Source: Aurantiacibacter sp. MUD11 (GTDB lineage: Bacteria > Pseudomonadota > Alphaproteobacteria > Sphingomonadales > Sphingomonadaceae). From it: a stretch of DNA of 64,000 nt. The stretch is from positions 1,674,001 to 1,738,000 of the forward strand of contig NZ_CP114054.1 of NCBI RefSeq assembly GCF_026967575.1, in the 5' to 3' direction. The position numbers and the translations under genes are program-made. The notes beneath the pieces were generated by a model. It had not been told where the DNA came from. It saw nothing but the letters and a program-made list of their open reading frames with translations, and ran no database searches. This document shows, in pieces, positions 17,566 through 26,767 of this stretch (position 1 is the stretch's first letter; every line of letters begins with the position of its first letter).

Positions 17566-19293
17566 ATGGTAGGGTCCCATGCCAAGTCACTTCTTGCAGT
17601 CATGCTCGCACTGGTTGCGTGTGTGCTTGCGCGCCCGCTGGCCGCGCAGGATATGACGAGTGCCTTTGCCCCAGGATCGCAGTGCTTTGCCGATGCGCCC
17701 GGTTCGATGGGCTATGCCGAGCTCAGCAGCCAGCCGGCACTGTGGAATTGCGATCCGCACGATATGGGCACGCACGAACGGGTCGCGCTGCGGCTGGATC
17801 TGCGCGACCTGCCCGCAGGACAGGCCGCGCCCGATCACCTGAAAGTGGTGCGGCTGCACTTCGACCAGATGGAAGTCGTCGCCATCGGGGCGGATGGCAG
17901 CCGCGCTGCCATCACTCTCGGCCGCAACGAACTCGCGCCGGGACGGGACTTGCTGGAAGCCGGCATTCCCATCCCGCAGCTGGATACGCCACCGGTCGCC
18001 GTGATGCTGATCGTCGAAGGCGCACCGTCGGCGGTGCGCTGGCTGGCCGCCGAGCCGGTCCGCGGCCCGCCCATGCGCGCCATTGCCGGGCTCGACCACC
18101 TGCTCGCCGCGATGCTCTGCGGCCTGCTGCTGGCACCAATATTCTTCGACGTCGGTTTCTATCGCACGCTGCGCAACCCCTTCCCGCTCTATCATGCGGC
18201 CTTCTGTGCCCTGGCAGTGGTGCAGACTGCGGCAGTCTCGGGCCTGCTGCTGATGTTCACCGACCTGGCCATGTACACGCAGCGGGCGGTCTCGATCCTG
18301 TCGTTCGACCTGATGGTCAGCGCCAGCAGCCTGTTCATCCTCAACTTCGTCGAACACGGCATCTTCAACAGGTTTCACCGACGCCTGCTCTACGGCATGG
18401 CGGCGGGGACGGCTTTCCTCGGACTGTTTGCATCCTTCGGCCTGCCCATCGTCGGCGTGTCGGCAGGGACCGTCTACTATGTAGGCTACCTCGCCTACCT
18501 CGCTGCGCTGGGAGTGATTCTGGTGCGCGCCCTGAGCATGGGCAGCCGCGCCATGAAATTCATCATCCTCGCGCACCTCCCGCTGCTGCTGGTAGGCGTG
18601 TCGCGCGTGGCCAAGGCCTTGTTCGCTCCCGAGTTCGTCCTCGACACCTATTGGGTGCAGAACCTGGCGCTGGCCTTCGAGGTCATCGTGACCGCCTATG
18701 CCGTGACCGACCGCTTCCTGAAGATCAAGCGCGAGCGCGACCTAGCCGTAACCGAGGCCCGCACGCTGGAAGAGCTGAGCGAGCGTGACGCGCTGACCGG
18801 CCTGCTCAATCGACGCGCCATCGAGGCGCGCTTTGCCGCCTTGCGGGCCGAGGGATTCACCACGCTGGCCGTGATCGACCTCGACCATTTCAAGAGCGTC
18901 AACGACAGGCACGGCCACACCGCCGGCGACCACGTGCTGAAGAAGGTCGCGGCGGTCTTGCGTGCCGACGACGACAACTCGCTGGCCTTCCGCATGGGCG
19001 GCGAGGAGTTCATCCTGCTGCTGCGCGGCAAACATGCGCTCGAGCGCGCCGAGCAGCGCCGCCTCGCCATTACCGAAGAGGCCTCCTCGCCGCGCGGCGA
19101 GCCGGTGACCGCCAGCATGGGCATCGTCGAGGCGCCCGCCGATGCGTTGGCCGATGCCAGCTTCGAGGCACTCTATGCGCGCGCCGACCGGCTGCTCTAC
19201 GAAGCCAAGGCCAGCGGGCGCGACTGCACCATGTCGGAGCGTCTGAAGGTCTTCCGTCCGCGCACCAGCGTGGAGCGCCGCGCCGCGGCCTAG
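17566..19293 (+). CDS. 7TMR-DISM diguanylate cyclase (GGDEF)
   Basis: Membrane sensor making cyclic di-GMP. Signal peptide (residues 1-27), a periplasmic beta-rich domain of the DISM extracellular type (about 30-165), seven membrane helices (about 185-380), a short coiled linker, and a GGDEF domain (about 405-565) with the active loop MGGEEF. The inhibitory RxxD site five residues before the loop is absent; the nearest RADD is eight residues away, so product inhibition may be lost. No EAL domain. The gene is monocistronic and convergent with the thioesterase downstream. Confidence 0.88.
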   Translation: MVGSHAKSLLAVMLALVACVLARPLAAQDMTSAFAPGSQCFADAPGSMGYAELSSQPALWNCDPHDMGTHERVALRLDLRDLPAGQAAPDHLKVVRLHFDQMEVVAIGADGSRAAITLGRNELAPGRDLLEAGIPIPQLDTPPVAVMLIVEGAPSAVRWLAAEPVRGPPMRAIAGLDHLLAAMLCGLLLAPIFFDVGFYRTLRNPFPLYHAAFCALAVVQTAAVSGLLLMFTDLAMYTQRAVSILSFDLMVSASSLFILNFVEHGIFNRFHRRLLYGMAAGTAFLGLFASFGLPIVGVSAGTVYYVGYLAYLAALGVILVRALSMGSRAMKFIILAHLPLLLVGVSRVAKALFAPEFVLDTYWVQNLALAFEVIVTAYAVTDRFLKIKRERDLAVTEARTLEELSERDALTGLLNRRAIEARFAALRAEGFTTLAVIDLDHFKSVNDRHGHTAGDHVLKKVAAVLRADDDNSLAFRMGGEEFILLLRGKHALERAEQRRLAITEEASSPRGEPVTASMGIVEAPADALADASFEALYARADRLLYEAKASGRDCTMSERLKVFRPRTSVERRAAA

Positions 19294-19315
19294 CCCGACG
19301 CCTCAGCCCAGCGAT

Positions 19316-19720
19316 TCAGCCCATTTGGGGCATGAACGGAGCCGCCACTTCGGATGGCACGCGCAGCAGTCGGCCGCTGTCCTTTTCCACCATGGCCCAG
19401 GTCGTCTTGGCGCGCACCAGCACCCGGTCTTCGCTGTCGGTGAAGGTGAAGTGGCGGTCGAAGCGCGCCCCGCGCGGGCCTTCGCGGATTTCGGTCAGGG
19501 CCTGCACCTCGGCGCCCTCGCCCACGTTGCCGCGATAGTCGATCTCGTGCCGGGTCACGACCCAGGCATAGGCCTCGACATGTTCGGGCAGCGCCTGCGC
19601 TATCCAGTGCGCGACGGCGAGTTCCTCCATCCACCGGACCCACACCGCGTTGTTGACGTGCCCGTTGGCGTCGATGTGCTCGGGCAAGGCGGTGAAGGTC
19701 CGGCTGTAGCTGTTGCTCAC
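19316..19720 (-). CDS. Acyl-CoA thioesterase, hotdog (4HBT) fold
   Basis: A 134-residue 4-hydroxybenzoyl-CoA-thioesterase-like protein. The signature HIDANGHVNNAVWVRWMEE segment near residue 15-33 carries the catalytic Asp and conserved His/Asn. The rest gives the expected hotdog strands. Its ATG overlaps the stop of the S9 peptidase by 4 bases (19717-19720), so it is co-translated with it, although a metabolic connection is not obvious. Confidence 0.85.
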   Translation of the reverse strand: MSNSYSRTFTALPEHIDANGHVNNAVWVRWMEELAVAHWIAQALPEHVEAYAWVVTRHEIDYRGNVGEGAEVQALTEIREGPRGARFDRHFTFTDSEDRVLVRAKTTWAMVEKDSGRLLRVPSEVAAPFMPQMG

Positions 19721-21861
19721 TCCTCGATGCCGAGCTGCCAGAGGATGAAGGCCACTTCCTCCGCTGTCTCGCGCAGGCCTTCGAAGCGGCCCGAGCGCCC
19801 GCCGTGGCCGGCGCCCATGTTGGTCTTCAGCAGCAGGATGTTGTTGTCGGTCTTCAGCTCACGCAGCTTGGCTACCCACTTGGCGGGCTCCCAATAGGTG
19901 ACGCGCGGATCGTTGAGGCCGGCCGTCACCAGCATCGGCGGGTAGTCCTGCGCAATGACCTGGTCGTAGGGCGAATAGCTGAGCAGGTGGGTGAAGGCCG
20001 CCTTGCTCTCGATCGGGTTGCCCCATTCCGGCCATTCGCCCGGCGTCAGCGGCAGGCTGGTGTCGAGCATGGTGGTCAGCACGTCCACGAAAGGCACATG
20101 CGCCACCACCGCGCCGAACAGTTCGGGTGCCTGGTTGACCACGGCGCCCATCAGCTCGCCGCCGGCAGAACCGCCGCTGGCGGAGATCTGGCCCTCGGAG
20201 GTGTAGCCCAGTTCGATCAGGCCGCGCCCCACGTCGACGAAGTCGTTGAACGTGTTGGTGCGCTCTTCCATCTTGCCCTGCAGGTACCAGTTGCGGCCCA
20301 GGTCATCGCCGCCGCGGATGTGCGCGATGGCATAGGCCACGCCGCGATCGATCAGGCTGAAGCGCGTGGTCGAGAAGTTGGGCGGATAGGCGAAACCGTA
20401 GGCGCCATAGGCATACATGTGCAGCGGCCCGCCCATTTCGCGGTCCGTGCGATAGACGATGCTGACCGGCACCATCGCCCCGTCACGCGCACGCACCTGG
20501 ATGCGCTCCACCGTGTAGAGCGAGGGATCGAAACCGCTCGGGATTTCCTGCACCTTGAGCGTTTCCAGCTCCTGGCTGGCAACGTGGTAATCGTACACCG
20601 TGTCGGGCGTGATCGGGCTTTCGTAGCTCAGCCGGATGCGGTCGACCGCCCATTCCGGGTTGTTGGAGGTGCCCGCTGTATAGGTCGCTTCCGGGAAGGC
20701 GATGGTCTCCACCCGCGAGGGGTCGTCGTAGTAACGGATCTGCACCTGATCGAGGCCGTTGAGGCGCCCTTCGGTGACGTAGAAATCGCGGAACAGATCG
20801 AAGCCGGTCAGGTAGAATTCGTCCGAGCCTTCGATCAGCGTGGTCCAGTTGCCCGGATCGCTGAGCGGGGCGGTGGCGAGGCGGAAATTGACGTGCTCGT
20901 CATTGCTCCAGATGTAGAGCGTGCCCTCGCGGATGTCGGCCGAGTACTCGACCCCGGTCTGGCGCTCGCGCACCAGGATCGGCTCTGCGGTCGGGTCGGT
21001 GATCGGGATGAAGCGGACTTCGCTCGTCTCGTTGTCGCCGGCCGCGATGATCAGCCATTCGCGGTTGGAGGACAGGCCCGGCGAAGTGGTGAAGCCCAGC
21101 TGCGCCTCGTGATAGATTTCGACATCGTTGGCCGAATCCTCACCGATGGTGTGGGCGAAGATGCGGTCGACACGCCAGTTCTCGTTGGCGCGGCCATAGA
21201 CCAGCATGGAATCGTCCGCCGCCCAGATCAGGCCGGTGTTGGTGTCCTCGATGGTATCGGGCAGCAGTTCGCCGGTCTCGGTGTCGAGGATCTGCACGGT
21301 GTAGCGTTCCGCGCCGCTGGTGTCGGTCGAATAGGCGACGTAGCGCCCGCTTTCGCTGACCGAGATATCGCCCAGGCTGAAATACTCGTGCCCTTCGGCC
21401 AGTGCCGGGCCGTCGAGGAACAGCACCGCCTCGCCGCCTTCGGCCGGGCGGCGGTAGTACTTGCGATATTCGCCGCCCTCTTCGAATTCCGACCAGTAGA
21501 TCCAGTCGCCATCACGCTGCGGCACGCTGGAATCGTCTTCCTTGATGCGCCCGCGCATCTCGGTGAACAGCGTCTCGACCAGCTGCTGCTGGCCGGCCAT
21601 CTGTGTTTCGAAATAGGTGTTCTCGGCGCGCAGGTAATCAAGCACGTCCTCGTCATCGATGACCGGATAGCTCTCGTCGCGCAGCCACGCATAGGGATCG
21701 GAAACGGTGATGCCGTGGTAGGTATAGCTGTGCTCGCGCTGTTCGGCGCGCGGCGGCTGGATGCTGGTATCGTAATTCACTTCTGCGTCCTGTGCATTTG
21801 CCGGAAGCGCCGTAGCGGCGGCAGCCAGCGCGGCAAGGGTGATGTTGCGGATGATCGACAT
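19717..21861 (-). CDS. S9 family peptidase, oligopeptidase B type, exported
   Basis: Serine oligopeptidase of 714 residues with an N-terminal signal peptide (ALPANAQ near residue 23), so probably periplasmic. A seven-bladed propeller precedes the catalytic domain. The nucleophile is in ASGGSAGGELMG, the Asp in TAGLNDPRV and the His in GAGHGGRSG. The ERTNTFNDFVDVGRGLIELG segment and overall length fit oligopeptidase B / PtrB-like enzymes that cut after basic residues. Divergent from aminopeptidase P across a 115-base gap, suggesting joint peptide use. Confidence 0.9.
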   Translation of the reverse strand: MSIIRNITLAALAAAATALPANAQDAEVNYDTSIQPPRAEQREHSYTYHGITVSDPYAWLRDESYPVIDDEDVLDYLRAENTYFETQMAGQQQLVETLFTEMRGRIKEDDSSVPQRDGDWIYWSEFEEGGEYRKYYRRPAEGGEAVLFLDGPALAEGHEYFSLGDISVSESGRYVAYSTDTSGAERYTVQILDTETGELLPDTIEDTNTGLIWAADDSMLVYGRANENWRVDRIFAHTIGEDSANDVEIYHEAQLGFTTSPGLSSNREWLIIAAGDNETSEVRFIPITDPTAEPILVRERQTGVEYSADIREGTLYIWSNDEHVNFRLATAPLSDPGNWTTLIEGSDEFYLTGFDLFRDFYVTEGRLNGLDQVQIRYYDDPSRVETIAFPEATYTAGTSNNPEWAVDRIRLSYESPITPDTVYDYHVASQELETLKVQEIPSGFDPSLYTVERIQVRARDGAMVPVSIVYRTDREMGGPLHMYAYGAYGFAYPPNFSTTRFSLIDRGVAYAIAHIRGGDDLGRNWYLQGKMEERTNTFNDFVDVGRGLIELGYTSEGQISASGGSAGGELMGAVVNQAPELFGAVVAHVPFVDVLTTMLDTSLPLTPGEWPEWGNPIESKAAFTHLLSYSPYDQVIAQDYPPMLVTAGLNDPRVTYWEPAKWVAKLRELKTDNNILLLKTNMGAGHGGRSGRFEGLRETAEEVAFILWQLGIEE

Positions 21862-21976
21862 TAGGAAGCGTCCCCCGGAAGACTTGCCCCGCGCACGACT
21901 GGAAAGCCGCGCGGCAAAGGCCTATGTCGCCTGCCTATAGCCAAATTGTTTCCTCTGGAACCGGAATTACGACGAA

Positions 21977-23785
21977 ATGCTGATGCAGACCCATGAAGCC
22001 CGCCTCGACGCCCTCCGCAAGGAGCTTGCCAAGCGCGACCTTGCCGGATTCGTGGTGCCGATCAGCGATGAACACCTGTCCGAATATGTCGGCGCCTATG
22101 CCCAGCGCCTGGCCTGGCTGACCGGCTTCGGCGGCTCCGCCGGCAGCGCAGCGATCCTGCGGGACAAGGCGGCCATGTTCGTCGACGGCCGCTACACCCT
22201 GCAAGTGCGCGAGCAGGTGAGCGGGCAGCTCTACGAATACAAGTCGGTACCCGACGATTCGATGGCCGACTGGCTGGCGGACAACGTCAGCGAAGGCGCG
22301 CGGATCGGGTTCGACCCATGGCTGCACACGCGCGGCTGGGCCAAGAAAGTGGCGAAGAAGCTGGAATCGGTCGGTGCCGAACTGGTGCCGGTCGAGGGCA
22401 ACCCGATTGACGCCGTCTGGGCCGACCAGCCCGAACCCTCTCCCGCCCCGGCCTATGTCCAGGACGACAAGCTGGCGGGCCGCACCAGCGCCGAAAAGCG
22501 CGCCGAGATCGCCTGCTGGCTGAACGACAACAAGCTGGATGCCGTAGTCATCAGCGCGCTCGACTCGGTGGCCTGGACGCTCAACATCCGCGGTGCCGAC
22601 GTCGATCACACGCCGGTCGCGCTGTCCTATCTGGTGGTGCAGGAAGACGGCACTGCCGACTGGTTCATCGCGCCCGAGAAGGTGCCCGCCGAAGTGGCGC
22701 AGGCGCTGGGCAATGCCGTGCGCATCCGTCCGCGCGATGAGTTCTCCGCCGCCTTCGCCGAGCTGGCGGGGAAGCGCGTCGCCGCCGATCCCGCCCGTTC
22801 GGTCGCCGCCATCTTCGAGCGACTGGACGAAGTCGGCGCGGAAATCGTCTCCGAGGACGATCCCACCGTGCTGCCCAAGGCAATCAAGACTCCGGCCGAA
22901 CAGCAGGGTCATCGCGACGCCCAGGCGCGCGACGGCGTGGCCATCGCGCAGTTCCTGCACTGGCTGTCGGTCGAAGCGCCGAAGGGCGAGGTGGACGAGC
23001 TGTCCGCCGCCGCCAAGCTGCACGACCTGCGCCGCGCCAACAGCGACCTGCTGCGCGACCTGTCGTTCGATACCATCTCCGGCGCCGGCCCCAATGGCGC
23101 CAGCCCGCATTACCGCGTGGACGAGGACAGCAACCGCAAGCTCGAGCCGAACAGCGTCTACCTGGTGGATTCGGGCGGCCAGTACCCCGACGGCACCACC
23201 GACATCACCCGCACCATCTGGGTCGGGCCCGGCAGCCCGCCAGACGAGGTTTGCGACCGCTTCACCCGCGTACTGAAGGGCCATATCGCGCTCGACATGC
23301 AGACCTTCCCGCCGGGCACTCCCGGCTCGGCGCTCGACACGCTGGCACGCCAGCACCTGTGGATGGCAGGCGTCGACTATGCCCACGGTACCGGCCACGG
23401 CGTCGGCGCCTTCCTCGGCGTGCACGAAGGCCCGCAGCGCATCGCCAAGGGTCGCGGGGCGCAGGCGGGGACCGACCAGCCGCTGATGGCCGGCATGATC
23501 CTTTCCAACGAGCCGGGCTACTACAAGGCCAATGAATACGGCATCCGGATCGAGAACCTGGTGCTGGTGGAGCCGCGCGAGATCGCCGGCGCCGAGGGCG
23601 AATGGCTGGGCTTCGAAACGCTTACCTTCGCGCCGATCGACCGTACGCTGGTGAAGCGCGACCTGCTTTCGCCGGCCGAGATCGCCTGGTGGAACGACTA
23701 TCACGCCAAGGTGCGCGAGATCATCGCGCCGCAGCTTTCCGGCGAGGTGCTGGAATGGCTGGAAGAGGCGTGCCAGCCGCTGTGA
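21977..23785 (+). CDS. Xaa-Pro aminopeptidase (M24, aminopeptidase P family)
   Basis: Removes N-terminal residues before proline. The 602-residue protein has the three-domain layout of the long aminopeptidase P type: two creatinase-like N-terminal domains (about 1-310) and a pita-bread catalytic domain. The metal ligands are visible as LVDSGGQYPDGTTDITRT (two Asp), HGTGHGVG (His), LSNEPGYY (Glu) and IRIENLVLV (Glu). No signal peptide is present, so it is cytoplasmic. It lies divergently from the exported S9 peptidase, a sensible pair for peptide scavenging. Confidence 0.93.
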   Translation: MLMQTHEARLDALRKELAKRDLAGFVVPISDEHLSEYVGAYAQRLAWLTGFGGSAGSAAILRDKAAMFVDGRYTLQVREQVSGQLYEYKSVPDDSMADWLADNVSEGARIGFDPWLHTRGWAKKVAKKLESVGAELVPVEGNPIDAVWADQPEPSPAPAYVQDDKLAGRTSAEKRAEIACWLNDNKLDAVVISALDSVAWTLNIRGADVDHTPVALSYLVVQEDGTADWFIAPEKVPAEVAQALGNAVRIRPRDEFSAAFAELAGKRVAADPARSVAAIFERLDEVGAEIVSEDDPTVLPKAIKTPAEQQGHRDAQARDGVAIAQFLHWLSVEAPKGEVDELSAAAKLHDLRRANSDLLRDLSFDTISGAGPNGASPHYRVDEDSNRKLEPNSVYLVDSGGQYPDGTTDITRTIWVGPGSPPDEVCDRFTRVLKGHIALDMQTFPPGTPGSALDTLARQHLWMAGVDYAHGTGHGVGAFLGVHEGPQRIAKGRGAQAGTDQPLMAGMILSNEPGYYKANEYGIRIENLVLVEPREIAGAEGEWLGFETLTFAPIDRTLVKRDLLSPAEIAWWNDYHAKVREIIAPQLSGEVLEWLEEACQPL

Positions 23786-23861
23786 TCGGGCGGGCGGTCC
23801 CGCGGTCCTGAAGCTCCGGTAAACCGCAGTTAAGCGGCAGATGAACGGCAAGCCCGCCGAG

Positions 23862-23909
23862 CGACAAACTGCGACAAAAATCCCGGATTCGGGCAAACTC
23901 ATGCGACAA
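23862..23909 (+). promoter_or_regulatory. Phased direct repeats, candidate response-regulator site
   Basis: GCGACAAA occurs at 23862-23869 and again at 23872-23879, exactly 10 bases apart, with a third copy GCGACAA at 23903-23909, 31 bases further. OmpR/PhoB-family regulators bind direct repeats phased by 10-11 bases, and the operon just downstream encodes one. Autoregulation is an inference. Confidence 0.4.
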
Positions 23910-24013
23910 CAGGTGCCTAGAACGGACCCGGTGAGCGGCGGGGTGTCACTTCCTCACCTCCCCCCTTCCTGAGGGCGCCCCGTTGCTCTACGCATTCGAA
24001 CCGGAGAGTAGAC

Positions 24014-24592
24014 ATGAACAAGACCCTCATCCTGGCCCTGGCCGCCACGGGCCTGAGCATCAGCGGCACCGCCGCAGCGCAGGACCGCCCGCAGCGCGGT
24101 GCCGATATCACCCGCGCCGACGCCGAAGCACGCGCCGGAGCCGCCTTTGCCCGCATGGATGCCAACGGCGACGGCCTGCTCAACACCGCAGACCGCGAAG
24201 CCCGCCAGCGCGAACGTTTCGCCCGCGCCGATGCCGATGGTGACGGCGCGGTTACCTTCGAGGAAGCGCAGGCCGCTCGCGAAGCTCACCGGGCAGAGCG
24301 CCAGGCCCGCCGCGCCGAACGCGGCGCCGAGGCTGGCGAACGCCGCGGCATGCGCGGCCAGCGCATGGGCCGTCGCGGTGGCATGCGCGGGATGCGTGGA
24401 ATGATGGCCGAACGCGCCGACACCAATAACGACGGCGCGATCAGCCAGGCCGAATTCGCGGCTGCCATGCTCGCCCGTTTCGACCGCACCGACGCCAATG
24501 GCGATGGCACCGTCACCGCCGAGGAACGCCGCGCCCAGCGTGGCGAGCGGCGCGAACGGATGCGCGAACACCGGGAAAACCGCGCCGGATGA
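24014..24592 (+). CDS. Periplasmic EF-hand calcium-binding protein
   Basis: A 192-residue protein with a signal peptide (residues 1-22, GTAAAQ) and four EF-hand loops in two pairs: DANGDGLLNTAD, DADGDGAVTFEE, DTNNDGAISQAE and DANGDGTVTAEE. An Arg/Met/Gly-rich linker of about 45 residues lies between the pairs. The third loop has Asn at loop position 4 but keeps the liganding pattern. Its TGA overlaps the ATG of the response-regulator gene by 4 bases, so it is translationally coupled to a two-component system and may report periplasmic Ca2+ or another divalent ion to it. Confidence 0.85.
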   Translation: MNKTLILALAATGLSISGTAAAQDRPQRGADITRADAEARAGAAFARMDANGDGLLNTADREARQRERFARADADGDGAVTFEEAQAAREAHRAERQARRAERGAEAGERRGMRGQRMGRRGGMRGMRGMMAERADTNNDGAISQAEFAAAMLARFDRTDANGDGTVTAEERRAQRGERRERMREHRENRAG

Positions 24593-25326
24593 CCAAGGAG
24601 CAGGTCCAGTTGCTGCTCGTCGATGACGAGCCCAGCCTGCGCGAGCCCCTGGCCGACTACCTGTCGCGCCAGGGGTTCGACGTCACCCAGGCCGAAAGCG
24701 CCGCCAAGGCGCGCTCCGCCTTGCAGGAGATGACCCCCAGCCTCGTCCTGCTCGACATCATGATGCCAGGCGAGGACGGCATTTCACTGTGCCGCCACCT
24801 GGTGGAAAGCAAGGACCTGCCGGTCATCTTCCTCACCGCCAAGGGCGAGGCGACCGACCGCATCGTCGGACTGGAAATCGGTGCCGACGACTATGTCGTC
24901 AAACCCTTCGAACCGCGCGAGCTGGTCGCGCGCATCCGCTCGGTCCTGCGCCGGGCCACCAAGGGCGGCGCACCGACCGGCGGCAATGCCGATGCCCATT
25001 ACGAATTCGACGGCTGGCAGCTCGACCCGCTCAAGCGCCGGCTGATCGACCCGGAAGGCACGCTGGTGCCGATTTCATCGGCGGAATTCCGCTTGCTGCG
25101 GGCGCTGCTGGACCATCCCAAGCAGGTGATGGACCGCGACCGCCTGCTCGACATGGTGCAGGGCCGCGAGGCGCACCTGTTCGACCGTGCGGTCGACAAC
25201 CAGGTCAGCCGCCTGCGCCGCAAGATCGAAGCCGACACGCGCGATCCCAAGGTGATTCAGACCGTCTGGGGCGGCGGCTATCGCCTCGCCTGCGAAGTCC
25301 GTCGCTTCGAACCCGAACAGGATTGA
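24589..25326 (+). CDS. OmpR-family response regulator
   Basis: A 245-residue transcription factor. The receiver domain has DDE at 12-14 (acid pocket), phospho-acceptor Asp56 in LLDIMMPGEDG, and the conserved Lys in FLTAKGE. The C-terminal winged helix includes SSAEFRLLRALLDHPKQVMDRDRLLD and ends VWGGGYRLA. It overlaps the EF-hand gene by ATGA and is followed after 22 bases by its kinase. It likely controls envelope genes and its own operon through the GCGACAAA repeats upstream. Confidence 0.93.
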   Translation: MTKEQVQLLLVDDEPSLREPLADYLSRQGFDVTQAESAAKARSALQEMTPSLVLLDIMMPGEDGISLCRHLVESKDLPVIFLTAKGEATDRIVGLEIGADDYVVKPFEPRELVARIRSVLRRATKGGAPTGGNADAHYEFDGWQLDPLKRRLIDPEGTLVPISSAEFRLLRALLDHPKQVMDRDRLLDMVQGREAHLFDRAVDNQVSRLRRKIEADTRDPKVIQTVWGGGYRLACEVRRFEPEQD

Positions 25327-25348
25327 GCGGAAACCGACCGGGACCCTG

Positions 25349-26767
25349 ATGCGACGTTTCCTTCCCAAGAGCCTGCCCCCTCGTAGTCTGCTGGGCCAGA
25401 TGTTGCTGTCGGTAGCGCTGGCACTGCTGGTGGCGCAGACCATTTCCGCCGTGCTGCTGTACCGGGCGCAGCAGGCACGCAACGAATTCGGCGCGGCCAA
25501 TGCGCTGGCCTTCCAACTGGTTGCCGAACCGCGCATCGACATTCGCGTCGATGCGGATCCGAGCGGCGACAATCCGATGCGTCGCCGGCCCCGCGTGCTG
25601 CGCATGCAATACAGCGAGACCAGCCCGCTGCTGCCGGGTGAGAGCAGCGATGACCGGCGCGAAAACCTGCTGCGCGAATTGCTGGGGAACCAGGGAGTCG
25701 ACATCGCCGACCTGGTGGTCACCAGCCGCCCGGTGATGGATGATCCCTTCGTCCAGCGCGGCCTGCGCAACGGCACGCGCTGGCGGGGTGACGAGGCCTG
25801 GCAGCGCGGAGAACTGCTGGTCGCCGGCCTGCGGCGCACCGGGGAAGAGCGCTGGCTGATCGCCCGCATCCCCATGCCCGTACCCGAAGAAGGATCGCTG
25901 CGCGGCGTTATCCTGCAGACGGTGATTCTCTACCTCGTGCTGGTCGGCGGGCTGGCCCTGCTGCTGCGCCGCATCACCCGTCCGCTGGCGGTACTTACGC
26001 GGCGGGTCGAACGCTTCGGTGGCCAGCAACTGGAAGCCGATCCGCTGCCACCCTCCGGCCCCGAGGACACGCGTCGCCTGATTACCGCGCACAATGCGAT
26101 GGAAGCCCGTATCGCCGCCCTGCTCGACGAGAAGGACGTCATGCTGGGCGCCATCGGGCACGACCTGAAGACCCCGCTGGCGGCGCTGCGCGTGCGGATC
26201 GAATGTGTCGAGGACGATATCGAGCGCGAGCGCATGGCCGATACCATCGAGGACATTACCAACTCGCTCGACGATATCCTCTCGCTGGCCCGCGTGGGCC
26301 GTCCCAGCGATCCGCTGGAGCGGACCGACCTGTCCGCGCTGCTGGCCAGCGTGGTGGAGGAATACGAGGACATGGGCCGGAACGTCGCGCTTGGCCCGAC
26401 CGAACGCGTCGCCCTGCCGGTGCGCGCAACCTGGCTGCGCCGGGCGCTGCGCAACCTCATCAGCAACGCGCTGCGTTACGGCCAGCAGGCGCGCATCAGC
26501 CTGTCGAAGGACGACACCCACGCCATCCTGCGCATTGCCGACAAGGGGCCGGGCATTCCCGAGGACCAGATCGACGCCATGCTGCAGCCCTTCACCCGCG
26601 GCGAAACCTCGCGCAATCGCGAGACTGGCGGCGCGGGGCTGGGCCTGACGCTGGCACGCGCCATCGCCGAGCAGCACGGCGGCACGCTCACCCTGTCCAA
26701 CCGCATCGGTGAGGATGGCGGGGTGGACGGTCTGCTGGCGGAAATCCGCATCCCGCTCAGCGCATAA
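25349..26767 (+). CDS. Membrane sensor histidine kinase
   Basis: A 472-residue kinase. A membrane helix near residues 15-36 and a second near 188-208 enclose a periplasmic domain of about 150 residues rich in Arg and Asp. A HAMP-like linker follows ([18 protein letters not shown]). The H box is [16 protein letters not shown] (phospho-His near 271), the N box LISNALRYG, then [10 protein letters not shown] and [10 protein letters not shown] for ATP. It is the third gene of the EF-hand/regulator/kinase operon. Its 3' end overlaps the convergent ATPase gene by 11 bases. Confidence 0.92.
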   Translation: MRRFLPKSLPPRSLLGQMLLSVALALLVAQTISAVLLYRAQQARNEFGAANALAFQLVAEPRIDIRVDADPSGDNPMRRRPRVLRMQYSETSPLLPGESSDDRRENLLRELLGNQGVDIADLVVTSRPVMDDPFVQRGLRNGTRWRGDEAWQRGELLVAGLRRTGEERWLIARIPMPVPEEGSLRGVILQTVILYLVLVGGLALLLRRITRPLAVLTRRVERFGGQQLEADPLPPSGPEDTRRLITAHNAMEARIAALLDEKDVMLGAIGHDLKTPLAALRVRIECVEDDIERERMADTIEDITNSLDDILSLARVGRPSDPLERTDLSALLASVVEEYEDMGRNVALGPTERVALPVRATWLRRALRNLISNALRYGQQARISLSKDDTHAILRIADKGPGIPEDQIDAMLQPFTRGETSRNRETGGAGLGLTLARAIAEQHGGTLTLSNRIGEDGGVDGLLAEIRIPLSA

